In this document: piece after piece, positions 1 through 6,807 of the stretch
Layout: each line of letters opens with the position of its first letter
Position numbering within the stretch: position 1 is the first letter of the stretch
Assembly: GCA_050245915.1 (NCBI GenBank)
Contig: JBFWWZ010000049.1
Coordinates: forward strand, 1-17,173
Length of the DNA stretch: 17,173 nt
Source of the DNA: JBDSKH01 sp050245915
GTDB lineage: Bacteria; Actinomycetota; Actinomycetes; Actinomycetales; Microbacteriaceae
Direction: 5' to 3'
Position numbers and translations under genes: made by a program
Notes under the pieces: model-generated
The model's input: the letters and a program-made list of their open reading frames with translations, nothing else
Told to the model about the DNA's origin: nothing
Databases searched by the model: none

Positions 1-62
1 TGCTGCTCGTGGGCCTGCTCGTCACCGTGACCGCGGCCAACCAGCCGGTTCTCTACTACTGA
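1..62 (+). CDS. C-terminal end of a membrane protein (5' part outside the window)
   Basis: Only the last 19 codons and a TGA stop (60-62) are visible, with codons in frame from position 3. The peptide is hydrophobic (starting LLVGLLVTVTAA) and ends QPVLYY, so it looks like the last transmembrane segment of a small integral membrane protein with a very short tail. The frame is open to the window edge, the stop is followed directly by a GC-rich hairpin, and pnp converges from the other side. That arrangement is why I treat it as a real gene end. The family cannot be identified from this fragment. Confidence 0.55.
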   Translation, partial: LLVGLLVTVTAANQPVLYY

Positions 63-68
63 CGCGGA

Positions 69-102
69 AGCGCCCGCCCCCTCCGAGGAGGGGACGGGCG
101 CT
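69..102. terminator. GC-rich hairpin between convergent genes, probable bidirectional terminator
   Basis: An 8-bp perfect stem (69-76 AGCGCCCG paired with 95-102 CGGGCGCT) encloses a second complementary stretch (78-84 with 87-93). It sits between the stop of the left-hand membrane protein and the stop of pnp, where both transcripts must end. Neither side has a long T-run, so the assignment rests on stem strength and position. Confidence 0.6.
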
Positions 103-127
103 CGGGTCGCTCCTCGACCGCCGGGCT

Positions 128-2425
128 CTAGCCCTCGGCCGGAGCCTCGGGGCCGTCCGACGACGCCACCGACGACTCGGTGTCCGCGCCCTCGGCCTCG
201 TCGAGCACCGGGGCGAGCGACAGCTTGCCGCGGTCGTCCATCTTGGTGATCTCGACCATGATCTTCTGGCCGACGCCGAGCACGTCTTCGACGTTCTCGA
301 CGCGCTTGCCACCGGCGAGCTTGCGGACCTCGCTGATGTGCAGCAGGCCGTCTTTGCCGGGCATGAGCGACACGAACGCGCCGAACGTGGCCAGCTTGAC
401 GACGGTTCCGAGGAACCGCTCACCGACCTCCGCGTTGATCGGGTTGCCGATCGCCAGCACCTGGGCGCGGGCGGCCTCGGCCGACGGGCCGTCGACGGCG
501 CCGATGTAGACCGTGCCGTCCTCCTCGATGGAGATGTCGGCGCCGGTCTCGTCCTGGATGCCGTTGATCGTCTTGCCCTTGGGGCCGATCAGCTCGCCGA
601 TCTTGTCGACCGGGATGTTGACCGAGATCACACGCGGCGCGGTCGGGGCCATCTCGTCCGGGCCGTCGATCGCCTGGTTGATCACGGCGAGGATGGCCGT
701 GCGGGCCTCCTTCGCCTGCTTGAGGGCACCGTCGAGCACCGACGACGGCAGACCCGCCAGCTTGGTGTCGAGCTGGATCGCGGTCACGAAGTCGGAGGTG
801 CCGGCGACCTTGAAGTCCATGTCGCCGAGGGCGTCCTCCGCACCCAGGATGTCGGTCAGGGCGGCGTACTTGGTCTCGCCGTCGACCTCGTCCGAGATGA
901 GGCCCATCGCGATGCCGGCGACCGGGGCGCGCAGCGGCACACCGGCGTTCAGCAGCGACAGGGTGGACGCGCAGACCGAGCCCATCGAGGTGGAGCCGTT
1001 CGACCCGAGGGCCTCGGACACCTGACGGATCGCGTACGGGAACTCCTCACGCGGAGGCAGCACCGGCACGAGCGCGCGCTCGGCGAGGAAGCCGTGCCCG
1101 ATCTCGCGACGCTTCGGCGACCCGACGCGGCCGGTCTCACCGGTCGAGTAGGGCGGGAAGTTGTAGTGGTGCAGGTAGCGCTTCTTCATGATCGGGCTCA
1201 GCGAGTCGATCTGCTGCTCCATCTTGAGCATGTTCAGCGTGGTGACGCCCAGGATCTGGGTCTCACCGCGCTGGAAGATCGCGGAACCGTGGACGCGCGG
1301 GATGACCTGCACCTCCGCGTCGAGCGCACGGATGTCGGTCAGGCCGCGGCCATCGATGCGGATGCCCTCGGTCAGCACGCGACCGCGCATGACCTTCTTC
1401 GACACCGACTTGTAGGCGGCGCTGACCATCCCGGCGACCTCGGCGTCGAGCGAACCCGCGTCGATGCGCTCCTGGATGGTCGCCTTGACGCGGTCCTTGA
1501 GGGCGTCGTCGGCGTTCTGCCGCTCGATCTTGTCGGCGATCTGGTAGACGCCCTTGAGGTCGTCGTAGGCGAGCTCGGCGACCGCGTTGTAGGCCGCGTC
1601 GCTGTACGGCGGGAAGAGCGGGAACTCCTGGATCTCTTTCGCCGACTGCTTGGCGAGCTCCTCCTGCGCCTTGAGCAGCTGCTTGAGGAACGGCTTCGAC
1701 GCCTCGAGGCCCTGGGAGACGACCGCCTCGTCGGGCTTCGTGGCACCGGCGCGGATCAGCTCCCACGAGCCCTCGGTGGCCTCGGCCTCGACCATCATGA
1801 TCGCGACGTCCTCGTTGCCGTCCTTGTCGGTGACGAGGCGGCCGGCGACGGTGAGGTCGAAGACGGCCTCCGACAGCTGGCTGAACTTGGGGAACGCGAC
1901 CCACTGGTCCGCGCCGTTTCCGTTGCCGGGGATCAGGGCGAGGCGGATGCCGGCGACCGGTCCGTAGAACGGCAGGCCGGAGATCTGGGTCGAGGCGCTG
2001 GCGGCGTTGATGGCCAGGGCGTCGTAGAACTCGTCCGGGGCGATCGACAGCACGGTGATGACGATCTGGACCTCGTTGCGCAGGCCTTCGACGAAGGTGG
2101 GGCGCAGCGGGCGGTCGATGAGACGGCAGACGAGGATCGCCTCCGTGGAGGGGCGGCCCTCGCGACGGAAGAACGAACCGGGGATCTTGCCGGCGGCGTA
2201 GGACCGCTCTTCGACGTCGACCGTCAGCGGGAAGAAGTCGAACCCGTCGCGCGGGCTCTTGCCTGCGCTGGTGGCGCTGAGGATCATGGTGTCCTCGTCG
2301 AGGTACGCGGCGACCGCGCCCTGGGCCTGCTGCGCGAGGCGACCGGTCTCGAACCGGACGGTGCGCGTACCGAACTTGCCGTTATCGATGACGGCTTCGG
2401 CGAACTTGATCTCGGGACCCTCCAT
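128..2425 (-). CDS. pnp: Polyribonucleotide nucleotidyltransferase (PNPase)
   Basis: PNPase is a 3'-to-5' phosphorolytic exoribonuclease that releases nucleoside diphosphates during RNA turnover; in actinobacteria it can also add 3' tails. The 765-aa protein has the full architecture: RNase PH domain 1 with FFRREGRPS, an all-helical linker, RNase PH domain 2 with the catalytic DALGDMDFK motif (D531, D537 and K539, matching E. coli D486, D492 and K494), a KH domain with GPKG at 614-617, and an S1 domain at about 667-735. The short tail is acidic and Ser/Ala/Glu-rich. The frame stays open for 47 codons upstream, but I place the start at the ATG of MEGPEIKF because AAGGAGG lies 7-8 nt before it and the upstream residues come from a palindromic repeat. 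It appears monocistronic, ending at the hairpin at 69-102. In many bacteria pnp lies next to rpsO; here rpsO is on the same strand about 11.9 kb away. Confidence 0.97.
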   Translation of the reverse strand: MEGPEIKFAEAVIDNGKFGTRTVRFETGRLAQQAQGAVAAYLDEDTMILSATSAGKSPRDGFDFFPLTVDVEERSYAAGKIPGSFFRREGRPSTEAILVCRLIDRPLRPTFVEGLRNEVQIVITVLSIAPDEFYDALAINAASASTQISGLPFYGPVAGIRLALIPGNGNGADQWVAFPKFSQLSEAVFDLTVAGRLVTDKDGNEDVAIMMVEAEATEGSWELIRAGATKPDEAVVSQGLEASKPFLKQLLKAQEELAKQSAKEIQEFPLFPPYSDAAYNAVAELAYDDLKGVYQIADKIERQNADDALKDRVKATIQERIDAGSLDAEVAGMVSAAYKSVSKKVMRGRVLTEGIRIDGRGLTDIRALDAEVQVIPRVHGSAIFQRGETQILGVTTLNMLKMEQQIDSLSPIMKKRYLHHYNFPPYSTGETGRVGSPKRREIGHGFLAERALVPVLPPREEFPYAIRQVSEALGSNGSTSMGSVCASTLSLLNAGVPLRAPVAGIAMGLISDEVDGETKYAALTDILGAEDALGDMDFKVAGTSDFVTAIQLDTKLAGLPSSVLDGALKQAKEARTAILAVINQAIDGPDEMAPTAPRVISVNIPVDKIGELIGPKGKTINGIQDETGADISIEEDGTVYIGAVDGPSAEAARAQVLAIGNPINAEVGERFLGTVVKLATFGAFVSLMPGKDGLLHISEVRKLAGGKRVENVEDVLGVGQKIMVEITKMDDRGKLSLAPVLDEAEGADTESSVASSDGPEAPAEG

Positions 2426-2444
2426 AGAGGCGTCCTCCTTCGTT

Positions 2445-2480
2445 GGTTGAGTAGCCCGCGCGAGCGGGCGTGTCGAAACC
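2445..2480. repeat. Dispersed palindromic repeat, long form, copy 1 (pnp leader)
   Basis: The element starts GGTTGAGTAG and ends GTGTCGAAACC, with a perfect 6-bp inner hairpin between them (GCCCGC at 2454-2459, loop GCGA, GCGGGC at 2464-2469). It matches the copies at 10802-10834 and 14155-14187 at both ends but has a different, still self-complementary, stem. It begins about 20 nt upstream of the pnp start codon and so probably lies in the pnp mRNA leader. Confidence 0.8.
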
Positions 2481-2531
2481 AGGAGCAGGAGCGCCGCGTA
2501 GCTGGCCAACAGTAGAAATGCACCGAACGGT

Positions 2532-2550
2532 GGTCGAGCGTGTCGAGACC
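2532..2550. repeat. Dispersed repeat, 19-bp core form (intergenic copy)
   Basis: This is a perfect match to GGTCGAGC-NN-GTCGAGACC, here with NN = GT. The same core occurs at 4161-4179 and 4295-4313. It equals the two ends of the long repeat without the central hairpin arm. It lies between pnp and the upstream gene, 52 bp from the long copy at 2445-2480. Confidence 0.75.
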
Positions 2551-2640
2551 TTCGGTAGATCACCACCGGTGACCAGGCTCTTGCCGGCCTGCTCCGGATT
2601 CAGCCGTCGGACGACGGCCTCGGATATCGTACCAGCGATG

Positions 2641-2654
2641 CCCGCTCAGGCGGG
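2641..2654 (-). terminator. Small hairpin after the 184-aa protein gene, possible terminator
   Basis: CCCGC-TCAG-GCGGG forms a 5-bp G/C stem with a 4-nt loop, 4 bp beyond the stop codon of the - strand gene at 2659-3213. There is no T-run after it, so termination is plausible but weakly supported. Confidence 0.4.
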
Positions 2655-2658
2655 GGAT

Positions 2659-3213
2659 TCAGGGCGCCAGCCAGCCCGGCAGCTCCGGGCACGCGCTCCC
2701 GTAGTCCAGCAGCTGAGCAAGCGGCAGCGTGCGCGCCAGGATGCGGTACGGCTCCCAGCCGAACAGGCGCACCACGAAATCGGCCCGCGACGGCAGCTCC
2801 GGAAGGTCGGCGATGCGCTCGGCGAGACAGGGCCGCAGGTCGGTCAGGTAGTAGTCGTACAGCAGGTTCCGGTGGTAGTGATCCTGTGGCAGCGGGACGG
2901 TGGGCTGGATCGGGTACTGGGCCATGCACGCATTCAGCGCGCGGAGCACGTCGGGCTCCACCCCGGTGAGCGAGCCGTCGTGATCGATGGTCTCCACCGC
3001 TCCGGTGTCGCTGAAGGTGTAGCCGAGCACCGCATCCGCCGGCACTCGCGCTCGCTGTCGGCAGTCCTCTTTGATGGCCGGGATGAAGAGGCGGGTGATG
3101 CGCGGCTCGGCGTCCCCCTGCGTCGCGACCGGCAGCACGAACGCGATCAGCCCGGCGACGACGATCACCACCGCGAGGCCGCCGGCGAGCAGCAGCCGGA
3201 CCTTACGGCTCAT
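2659..3213 (-). CDS. Membrane-anchored extracytoplasmic protein, paralogue of the neighbouring lipoprotein
   Basis: A 184-aa protein with a basic N-terminus (MSRKVR) and one hydrophobic segment (about residues 7-29) that has no lipobox, so it is probably a membrane anchor or uncleaved signal. The rest would be outside the membrane. The C-terminal half aligns by eye with the upstream lipoprotein at 3203-3619: LLYDYY...PCLAER...SRADF...WEPY...SACPELPGWL against QLWDYY...PCLAAR...SRADF...WNPY...RACPPIPDYL, with both cysteines (PCL and AC-P) kept. The start overlaps the upstream gene by 11 bp, so the two are probably co-transcribed and translationally coupled. I recognise no named family. The conserved cysteines suggest a disulfide, which is inference. 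Confidence 0.75.
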   Translation of the reverse strand: MSRKVRLLLAGGLAVVIVVAGLIAFVLPVATQGDAEPRITRLFIPAIKEDCRQRARVPADAVLGYTFSDTGAVETIDHDGSLTGVEPDVLRALNACMAQYPIQPTVPLPQDHYHRNLLYDYYLTDLRPCLAERIADLPELPSRADFVVRLFGWEPYRILARTLPLAQLLDYGSACPELPGWLAP

Positions 3214-3619
3214 GGCGGTCGCGCAGATAGTCCGGGATGGGCGGGCAGGCCCGGTACAGCGCCACCACCTGGTCGAAGGGCAGGTCGCCCATCGCCGGGT
3301 AGGGGTTCCACGGGCGGCGGTCGGGTTCGAAGAAGTCCGCGCGGCTGAGGGCCGGAACCACGACGCCCCGTGCGGCCAGGCAGGGCAGCGTCACCGCGTT
3401 GTAGTAGTCCCAGAGCTGCGCCCGCTCGAACGCGTCGACGTAGGTGTAGCTGCTCGCGCGCTCCTCACTGCGGTAGTCCGCGTCGCAGCCGTTGCAGGTG
3501 GCCAGCAGGTAGGTGAGATCCTGCGGCACCGCGAAGGGCCGGGCATGGTCGCGGCCCGCGGGGGTGCACGCGGTCAGCAGCAGCACTGCCGCCGCGATCG
3601 CGACCATGCGAGCGCGCAT
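3203..3619 (-). CDS. Small secreted lipoprotein of unknown function
   Basis: A 138-aa protein with a lipoprotein signal peptide: basic MRAR, a hydrophobic core and the lipobox LLTAC, giving lipidated C18. The mature part holds CNGC and later PCLA and RACPP cysteines, is rich in Tyr and Trp, and resembles the C-terminal half of the downstream 184-aa protein. The pair looks like a tandem duplication in which one copy became lipid-anchored and the other kept a transmembrane anchor. An in-frame ATG at 3607 is an alternative start, but the first ATG keeps the basic n-region of the signal peptide. No good ribosome binding site precedes either; TGCAAT lies 6 nt before the first ATG and could act as a -10 box for a leaderless mRNA. 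It starts 34 bp after the FMN reductase stop, so read-through from that operon is possible. Confidence 0.75.
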   Translation of the reverse strand: MRARMVAIAAAVLLLTACTPAGRDHARPFAVPQDLTYLLATCNGCDADYRSEERASSYTYVDAFERAQLWDYYNAVTLPCLAARGVVVPALSRADFFEPDRRPWNPYPAMGDLPFDQVVALYRACPPIPDYLRDRHEP

Positions 3620-3653
3620 GCGCCCATTGCACCACGTCAGGGGCGCGGGCGGG

Positions 3654-4277
3654 TCACTGGGCTCCGAAACCTCCGACCGGGCTGAATCCTGCCGGCAGCG
3701 CGAACGGGTCGCGCACGCGGCTCGACCGGTCCGAGGTGTGCATCAGCGCCGTGAGTTCCGTCGCCGCGCGATCGATCCGCTCCCCCAGACCAGAGGTCGA
3801 ACCCGCCGAGACTCCCCAGTCGCTCGACGCCGCGTACACGGCGGTCGGGACGACCACGGAATGCAGGTACGTGAACAGCGGCCGGATGCTGTAGTCGAGC
3901 GCGAGCGAGTGGCGCTCCGTGCCTCCCGTGGCCGCGATCAGCACCGGGAGGTCGGTCAGGGCGTCCGGGTCGAGCACATCGATGAACGACTTGAACAGCC
4001 CGCTGTAGCTGGTCGTGAAGATGGGGGTGACCAGGATCGCGCCGTCGGCCCCGCTGAGGGCGTCGATGGCATCCTGCAGCTTCGGGGCGGCGAAGCCGGT
4101 CAGCAGGTTGTTCGTGATGTCGTGCGCGAGGTCGCGCAGTTCGATCACGGTGACCTCGGTGGTCGAGCCGGTCGAGACCACCCGCTCGCCGACGGCGGCG
4201 GCAAGCCGGTCGGCGAGCAGCCGGGTGGAGGACGGCGTGCTCAGCCCGGCACTGATGACAACGAGCTTCGTGGTCAT
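3654..4277 (-). CDS. NADPH-dependent FMN reductase, partner of a luciferase-like monooxygenase (CE1759-like)
   Basis: A 207-aa flavodoxin-fold reductase predicted to supply reduced FMN to the monooxygenase encoded just upstream. The N-terminal strand and phosphate-binding loop are visible (KLVVISAGLSTPSSTRLLA, residues 4-22), followed by ILVTPIFTTSYSG (81-93) and the ATGGT region (116-120), as in the NADPH-dependent FMN reductase family. Pairing with a CE1758-like luciferase homologue matches the known actinobacterial 'LLM duo' of monooxygenase plus FMN reductase. Its ATG overlaps the monooxygenase TGA (ATGA, 4 bp), so translation is coupled. Residues 34-39 (VSTGST) are encoded by a 19-bp dispersed repeat inserted in frame, just before the conserved VTVIELRDLA strand. 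The physiological substrate of the pair is unknown. Confidence 0.88.
   Translation of the reverse strand: MTTKLVVISAGLSTPSSTRLLADRLAAAVGERVVSTGSTTEVTVIELRDLAHDITNNLLTGFAAPKLQDAIDALSGADGAILVTPIFTTSYSGLFKSFIDVLDPDALTDLPVLIAATGGTERHSLALDYSIRPLFTYLHSVVVPTAVYAASSDWGVSAGSTSGLGERIDRAATELTALMHTSDRSSRVRDPFALPAGFSPVGGFGAQ
4161..4179. repeat. Dispersed repeat, 19-bp core form, inside the FMN reductase gene
   Basis: GGTCGAGC-CG-GTCGAGACC lies within the coding sequence. On the coding strand it is read as VSTGST (residues 34-39) between two recognisable parts of the fold. The reading frame matches that of the copy at 4295-4313 in the partner gene. Confidence 0.75.
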
Positions 4278-5407
4278 GCCGGCACCGCCTCGCTGGTCGA
4301 GCTTGTCGAGACCCGAGCCGCCACCAGCGATTCGTGCGTGGGGGCGTCCGGCACCTCGTCGGGGCGGTTGACGGCGAGCTCCTTGCGGAGCACCGGCACC
4401 ACCTCTCCCCCGAGGATGTCGAGCTGCTCGAGCACCGTCCTCAGGGGAAGGCCGGCGTGGTCCATGAGGAACAGCTGGCGCTGGTAGTCGCCGAACAGGT
4501 CGCGCATCCCGGCATAGCGGTCGATCACCTGCTGGGGCGACCCGACGGTGAGAGGGGTCTGCGCGGTGAAGTCTTCGAGCGACGGGCCGTGACCGTATAC
4601 CGGCGCATTGTCGAAGTAGGGCCGGAACTCGTCGACCGCATCCTGCGAGTTCGGCCGCATGAACACCTGCCCGCCGAGCCCGACGATCGCCTGAGCGGCC
4701 GTGCCGTGGCCGTAGTGCTCGAAGCGCTGGCGGTAGTAGCCGATCAGCTGCTGGTAGTGCGACGCGGGCCAGAAGATGTTGTTCGCGAAGAACCCGTCGC
4801 CGTAGTAGGCGGCCTGCTCCGCGATCTCGGGCGAGCGGATGCTGCCGTGCCAGACGAACGGAGCCACGCCATCCAGGGGCCGCGGCGTCGACGTGAAGCC
4901 CTGCAGCGGCGTGCGGAACTGACCCTGCCAGTCGACGACGTCCTCGTCCCAGAGGCGCCGCAGCAGCGCGTAGTTCTCGATGGCGAGCGGGATGCCCTGG
5001 CGGATGTCCTGCCCGAACCACGGGTACACGGGGCCGGTGTTGCCGCGCCCCAGCATGAGGTCGACGCGGCCGCCGGCGACGTGCTGCAGCATCGCGAAGT
5101 CTTCGGCGATCTTCACCGGGTCGTTGGTGGTGATGAGCGTGGTCGAGGTGGTGAGCTGCAGGGTCGAGGTCTTCGCGGCGAGATACGCGAGGGTCGTCGT
5201 GGGCGACGACGACCAGAACGGCGGGTTGTGATGCTCGCCGAGCGCGAAGACGTCGAGCCCGACCTCTTCGGCATGCCGGGCGATCGTCAGCGTGTCCTGG
5301 ATCTTCTGCGCCTCGCTCACCGTCTGCCCGGTGGTCGGGTCTTCGGTGATGTCGCTGACGGTGAAGATGCCGAACTGCATCTGGGGGGCCATGACTCCTA
5401 CTTTCAT
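4274..5407 (-). CDS. LLM-class flavin-dependent monooxygenase (CE1758-like)
   Basis: A 377-aa (beta/alpha)8 luciferase-like protein expected to use FMNH2 and O2 to oxidise an unidentified organic substrate in the cytoplasm. Features that place it are GLDVFALGEHHN (50-61), STTLITTNDPVKIAEDF (88-104), GRGNTGPVYPWFGQD (120-134), PFVWHGSIRSPEIAEQAAYYGDG and the C-terminal QRQLFLMDHAGLPL region. As I recall the family, members end near PDAPTHESLVAAR; here a further tail, VSTSSTSEAVPA, begins with residues encoded by a 19-bp repeat. Start choice is uncertain: the ATG at 5407 has no Shine-Dalgarno, the ATG at 5392 has GGAG only 2 nt away, and the ATG at 5380 would give the family-like start MQFGIFTVSDIT. 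A TAGGAT -10 box at 5426-5431 gives a leader of about 11 nt for the first. It is the first gene of the flavin operon and divergent from the thioredoxin gene. Confidence 0.9.
   Translation of the reverse strand: MKVGVMAPQMQFGIFTVSDITEDPTTGQTVSEAQKIQDTLTIARHAEEVGLDVFALGEHHNPPFWSSSPTTTLAYLAAKTSTLQLTTSTTLITTNDPVKIAEDFAMLQHVAGGRVDLMLGRGNTGPVYPWFGQDIRQGIPLAIENYALLRRLWDEDVVDWQGQFRTPLQGFTSTPRPLDGVAPFVWHGSIRSPEIAEQAAYYGDGFFANNIFWPASHYQQLIGYYRQRFEHYGHGTAAQAIVGLGGQVFMRPNSQDAVDEFRPYFDNAPVYGHGPSLEDFTAQTPLTVGSPQQVIDRYAGMRDLFGDYQRQLFLMDHAGLPLRTVLEQLDILGGEVVPVLRKELAVNRPDEVPDAPTHESLVAARVSTSSTSEAVPA
4295..4313. repeat. Dispersed repeat, 19-bp core form, at the 3' end of the monooxygenase gene
   Basis: GGTCGAGC-TT-GTCGAGACC lies about 18 bp before the stop codon. 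It is read as VSTSST and forms most of an added C-terminal tail. It differs from the copies at 2532-2550 and 4161-4179 only in the two central bases. Confidence 0.75.
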
Positions 5408-5425
5408 GCGTTTGAATCGACATTC

Positions 5426-5431
5426 ATCCTA
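5426..5431 (-). promoter_or_regulatory. Candidate -10 box of the flavin operon
   Basis: TAGGAT on the - strand fits the actinobacterial TANNNT -10 pattern and would start transcription about 11 nt before the ATG at 5407. No good -35 element is visible 17 nt upstream. Confidence 0.4.
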
Positions 5432-5460
5432 ACCAGCCAGCGCGCGCGAGTATTCCGAAC

Positions 5461-5466
5461 TACCGT
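5461..5466 (+). promoter_or_regulatory. Candidate -10 box for leaderless transcription of the thioredoxin gene
   Basis: TACCGT is followed by exactly 7 nt and then the ATG at 5474, which places the transcription start at or next to the start codon. A weak GGAAG in the same gap is an alternative translation signal. Confidence 0.45.
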
Positions 5467-5473
5467 GGAAGAC

Positions 5474-5842
5474 ATGGCGACCGTCGAACTCACCGAGCAG
5501 ACCTTCGAATCCACCATCCTCGAGGGCGGTATCGTGCTGGTCGATTTCTGGGCCGCCTGGTGCGGCCCGTGCCGCGCGTTCGCCCCCGTCTACGACAGCG
5601 CGTCCGAGGCGAACCCCGACATCGTGTTCGGCAAGGTCGACACCGACGCCGAGCAGAACCTCGCCGGCGCCATGCGCATCATGTCCATCCCGACGCTGAT
5701 GATCTTCCGGGACGGCATCGGCGTGTTCTCGCAGGCCGGCGCGCTGCCGCGTCCCGCGCTCGACGACCTCATCGGTCAGGTGCGCGCCCTCGACATGGAT
5801 GCCGTGCGAGCCGAGATCGAGAAAGCCGCCTCCCCGGCCTAG
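5474..5842 (+). CDS. Thioredoxin
   Basis: A 122-aa cytoplasmic thiol-disulfide oxidoreductase, a little longer than classical thioredoxin (about 105-110 aa) because of a C-terminal helical extension. The active site is WCGPC at residues 29-33, preceded by VDFWAA with the buried Asp24. The cis-proline loop is SIPT (P73), and FRDG follows on the next strand. It is divergent from the flavin operon across about 66 bp that must hold both promoters, which hints at shared redox-related control, though that is inference. The frame is open far upstream, but the ATG at 5474 gives the proper thioredoxin N-terminus (VELTEQTFESTIL). A numbered trx symbol is not justified from sequence alone. Confidence 0.95.
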   Translation: MATVELTEQTFESTILEGGIVLVDFWAAWCGPCRAFAPVYDSASEANPDIVFGKVDTDAEQNLAGAMRIMSIPTLMIFRDGIGVFSQAGALPRPALDDLIGQVRALDMDAVRAEIEKAASPA

Positions 5843-5864
5843 TCACAGGGGCCTCACCAGCCGC

Positions 5865-5870
5865 TACAGT
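5865..5870 (+). promoter_or_regulatory. Candidate -10 box for leaderless transcription of the 160-aa membrane protein
   Basis: TACAGT is followed by exactly 7 nt and the ATG at 5878. No usable Shine-Dalgarno lies in the gap; GGAG is only 2 nt from the ATG. Confidence 0.5.
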
Positions 5871-5877
5871 CGGAGCC

Positions 5878-6360
5878 ATGACGGATCCGACCCCCTCTGA
5901 CGCCACCCCTCCGGCCGCGGTTCCTGCGACCGTCCCCGCCACCGAGACCGCCGTCGCGGCCCCCGCTGCCGCACCCGCCCGCGGCAAGGGCCTCGGCCGC
6001 TTCGCGCTCGTCCTCGGCATCCTGGCTTTCGTCGGCGACATCGTGCTGATCATCATCGCGTTCGTCGGGGCGGCCAGCGCCTTCTCGTCCCTGACCGGGG
6101 GTAACATCGACTTCGGCTCGATCCTCGCCGGGCTCGCCGGCTTCGCCGTCATCGCCTTCGGCGGGTTCTGGATCGGCCTCGGCGTGGCGTTCCTCGCGGC
6201 TCTGCTCGGCCTGATCGCCGCGATCACCAACCGCGGACGCGCCGCCGGCGTCGTCGGCCTGATCCTCGGGATCCTGGTGATGATCTCCCACTTCGCCATC
6301 CTGGGCGCGATCGCGGGCTCCGGCGACACCATCTCCCAGCTCGGCAGCGTCTTCGGCTGA
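5878..6360 (+). CDS. Small multi-pass membrane protein with an Ala/Pro-rich N-terminus (DUF4190-like)
   Basis: A 160-aa protein. The first 35 residues or so are disordered, rich in Pro, Ala and Thr, and probably cytoplasmic. They are followed by GKGLGRFALVLGILAF and three to four hydrophobic segments (about 40-65, 80-118 and 121-145) with Gly- and Ala-rich helices, a short NRGRAAG loop and another LILGIL repeat. This resembles the widespread small DUF4190-type membrane proteins of actinobacteria, whose function is unknown. It lies 35 bp after the thioredoxin stop and has its own -10 box, so it may be transcribed separately. The next gene encodes a similar protein; together they look like a loose pair of paralogues. 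Confidence 0.75.
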   Translation: MTDPTPSDATPPAAVPATVPATETAVAAPAAAPARGKGLGRFALVLGILAFVGDIVLIIIAFVGAASAFSSLTGGNIDFGSILAGLAGFAVIAFGGFWIGLGVAFLAALLGLIAAITNRGRAAGVVGLILGILVMISHFAILGAIAGSGDTISQLGSVFG

Positions 6361-6397
6361 CCCGGCCGGTGCCCAGGCGGGAGGGGGTCCCGGGCCG

Positions 6398-6403
6398 TAG
6401 AAT
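6398..6403 (+). promoter_or_regulatory. Candidate -10 box upstream of the 123-aa membrane protein
   Basis: TAGAAT is a strong -10 match and lies 9 nt before the ATG at 6413. The transcript would be leaderless or have a leader of only 1-3 nt. Confidence 0.45.
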
Positions 6404-6412
6404 CGCGTTCCG

Positions 6413-6784
6413 ATGACCCCCACCCCCCTCGCGAACGCGCTCACGCCGAGCCGGAAAGCGGCCGGCGTCACCAGCCTTGCGTTCGCCATCCTCGCGGCGA
6501 TCCCGCTCGCGCTCTTCCTCGGGGCGGAGGTCGGCCTCGCCGACACCCGCACAGTCGACGAGAATCTCGCGTGGGGCAGCGCCGTCGTCACGCTCGGGGC
6601 GGTCGCGATCTACGGCAGCGTCCCGGCCGCGGTGCTCGCGATCCTGTTCGGCCTGGTCGCGATGGTGCGCAACGCCCGCATCGGCAAAGGATGCGGCCTC
6701 GCCGGCCTGCTGCTCGGCGGCGTCGTCCTGGTGTGGGTCGCGATCGCGGTGGTGCCGAACCTCGGCGGAGCAGGGTTCGCCTAA
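6413..6784 (+). CDS. Small multi-pass membrane protein
   Basis: A 123-aa protein with three predicted membrane segments: about residues 18-42 (VTSLAFAILAAIPLALFLGAE), 55-84 (VVTLGAVAIYGSVPAAVLAILFGL) and 93-118 (GLAGLLLGGVVLVWVAIAVV). The loop between the last two contains NARIGKGCG, a layout like the NRGRAAG loop of the preceding protein, so the two probably share ancestry. No function can be assigned. It begins 52 bp after its neighbour with a separate TAGAAT box. It ends convergently only 23 bp from the 135-aa protein gene, with no obvious terminator in the gap. Confidence 0.7.
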   Translation: MTPTPLANALTPSRKAAGVTSLAFAILAAIPLALFLGAEVGLADTRTVDENLAWGSAVVTLGAVAIYGSVPAAVLAILFGLVAMVRNARIGKGCGLAGLLLGGVVLVWVAIAVVPNLGGAGFA

Positions 6785-6807
6785 CGGGCGACCACGGGCA
6801 CGGCCGC

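Noticed and set aside
338..2515. Very long + strand reading frame antisense to pnp
   Set aside because: It mirrors pnp exactly, is dominated by Arg, Asp, Leu and Val repeats typical of a high-GC shadow frame, and has no recognisable domain.
2426..2566. N-terminal extension of pnp by 47 codons
   Set aside because: The extension is encoded by the palindromic repeat, lacks family similarity, and a strong ribosome binding site marks the ATG at 2425.
6361..6412. GC-rich inverted sequence between the two small membrane protein genes as a terminator
   Set aside because: CCCGGCC and CCCGGGCC stretches only partly complement each other and no U-rich tail follows.
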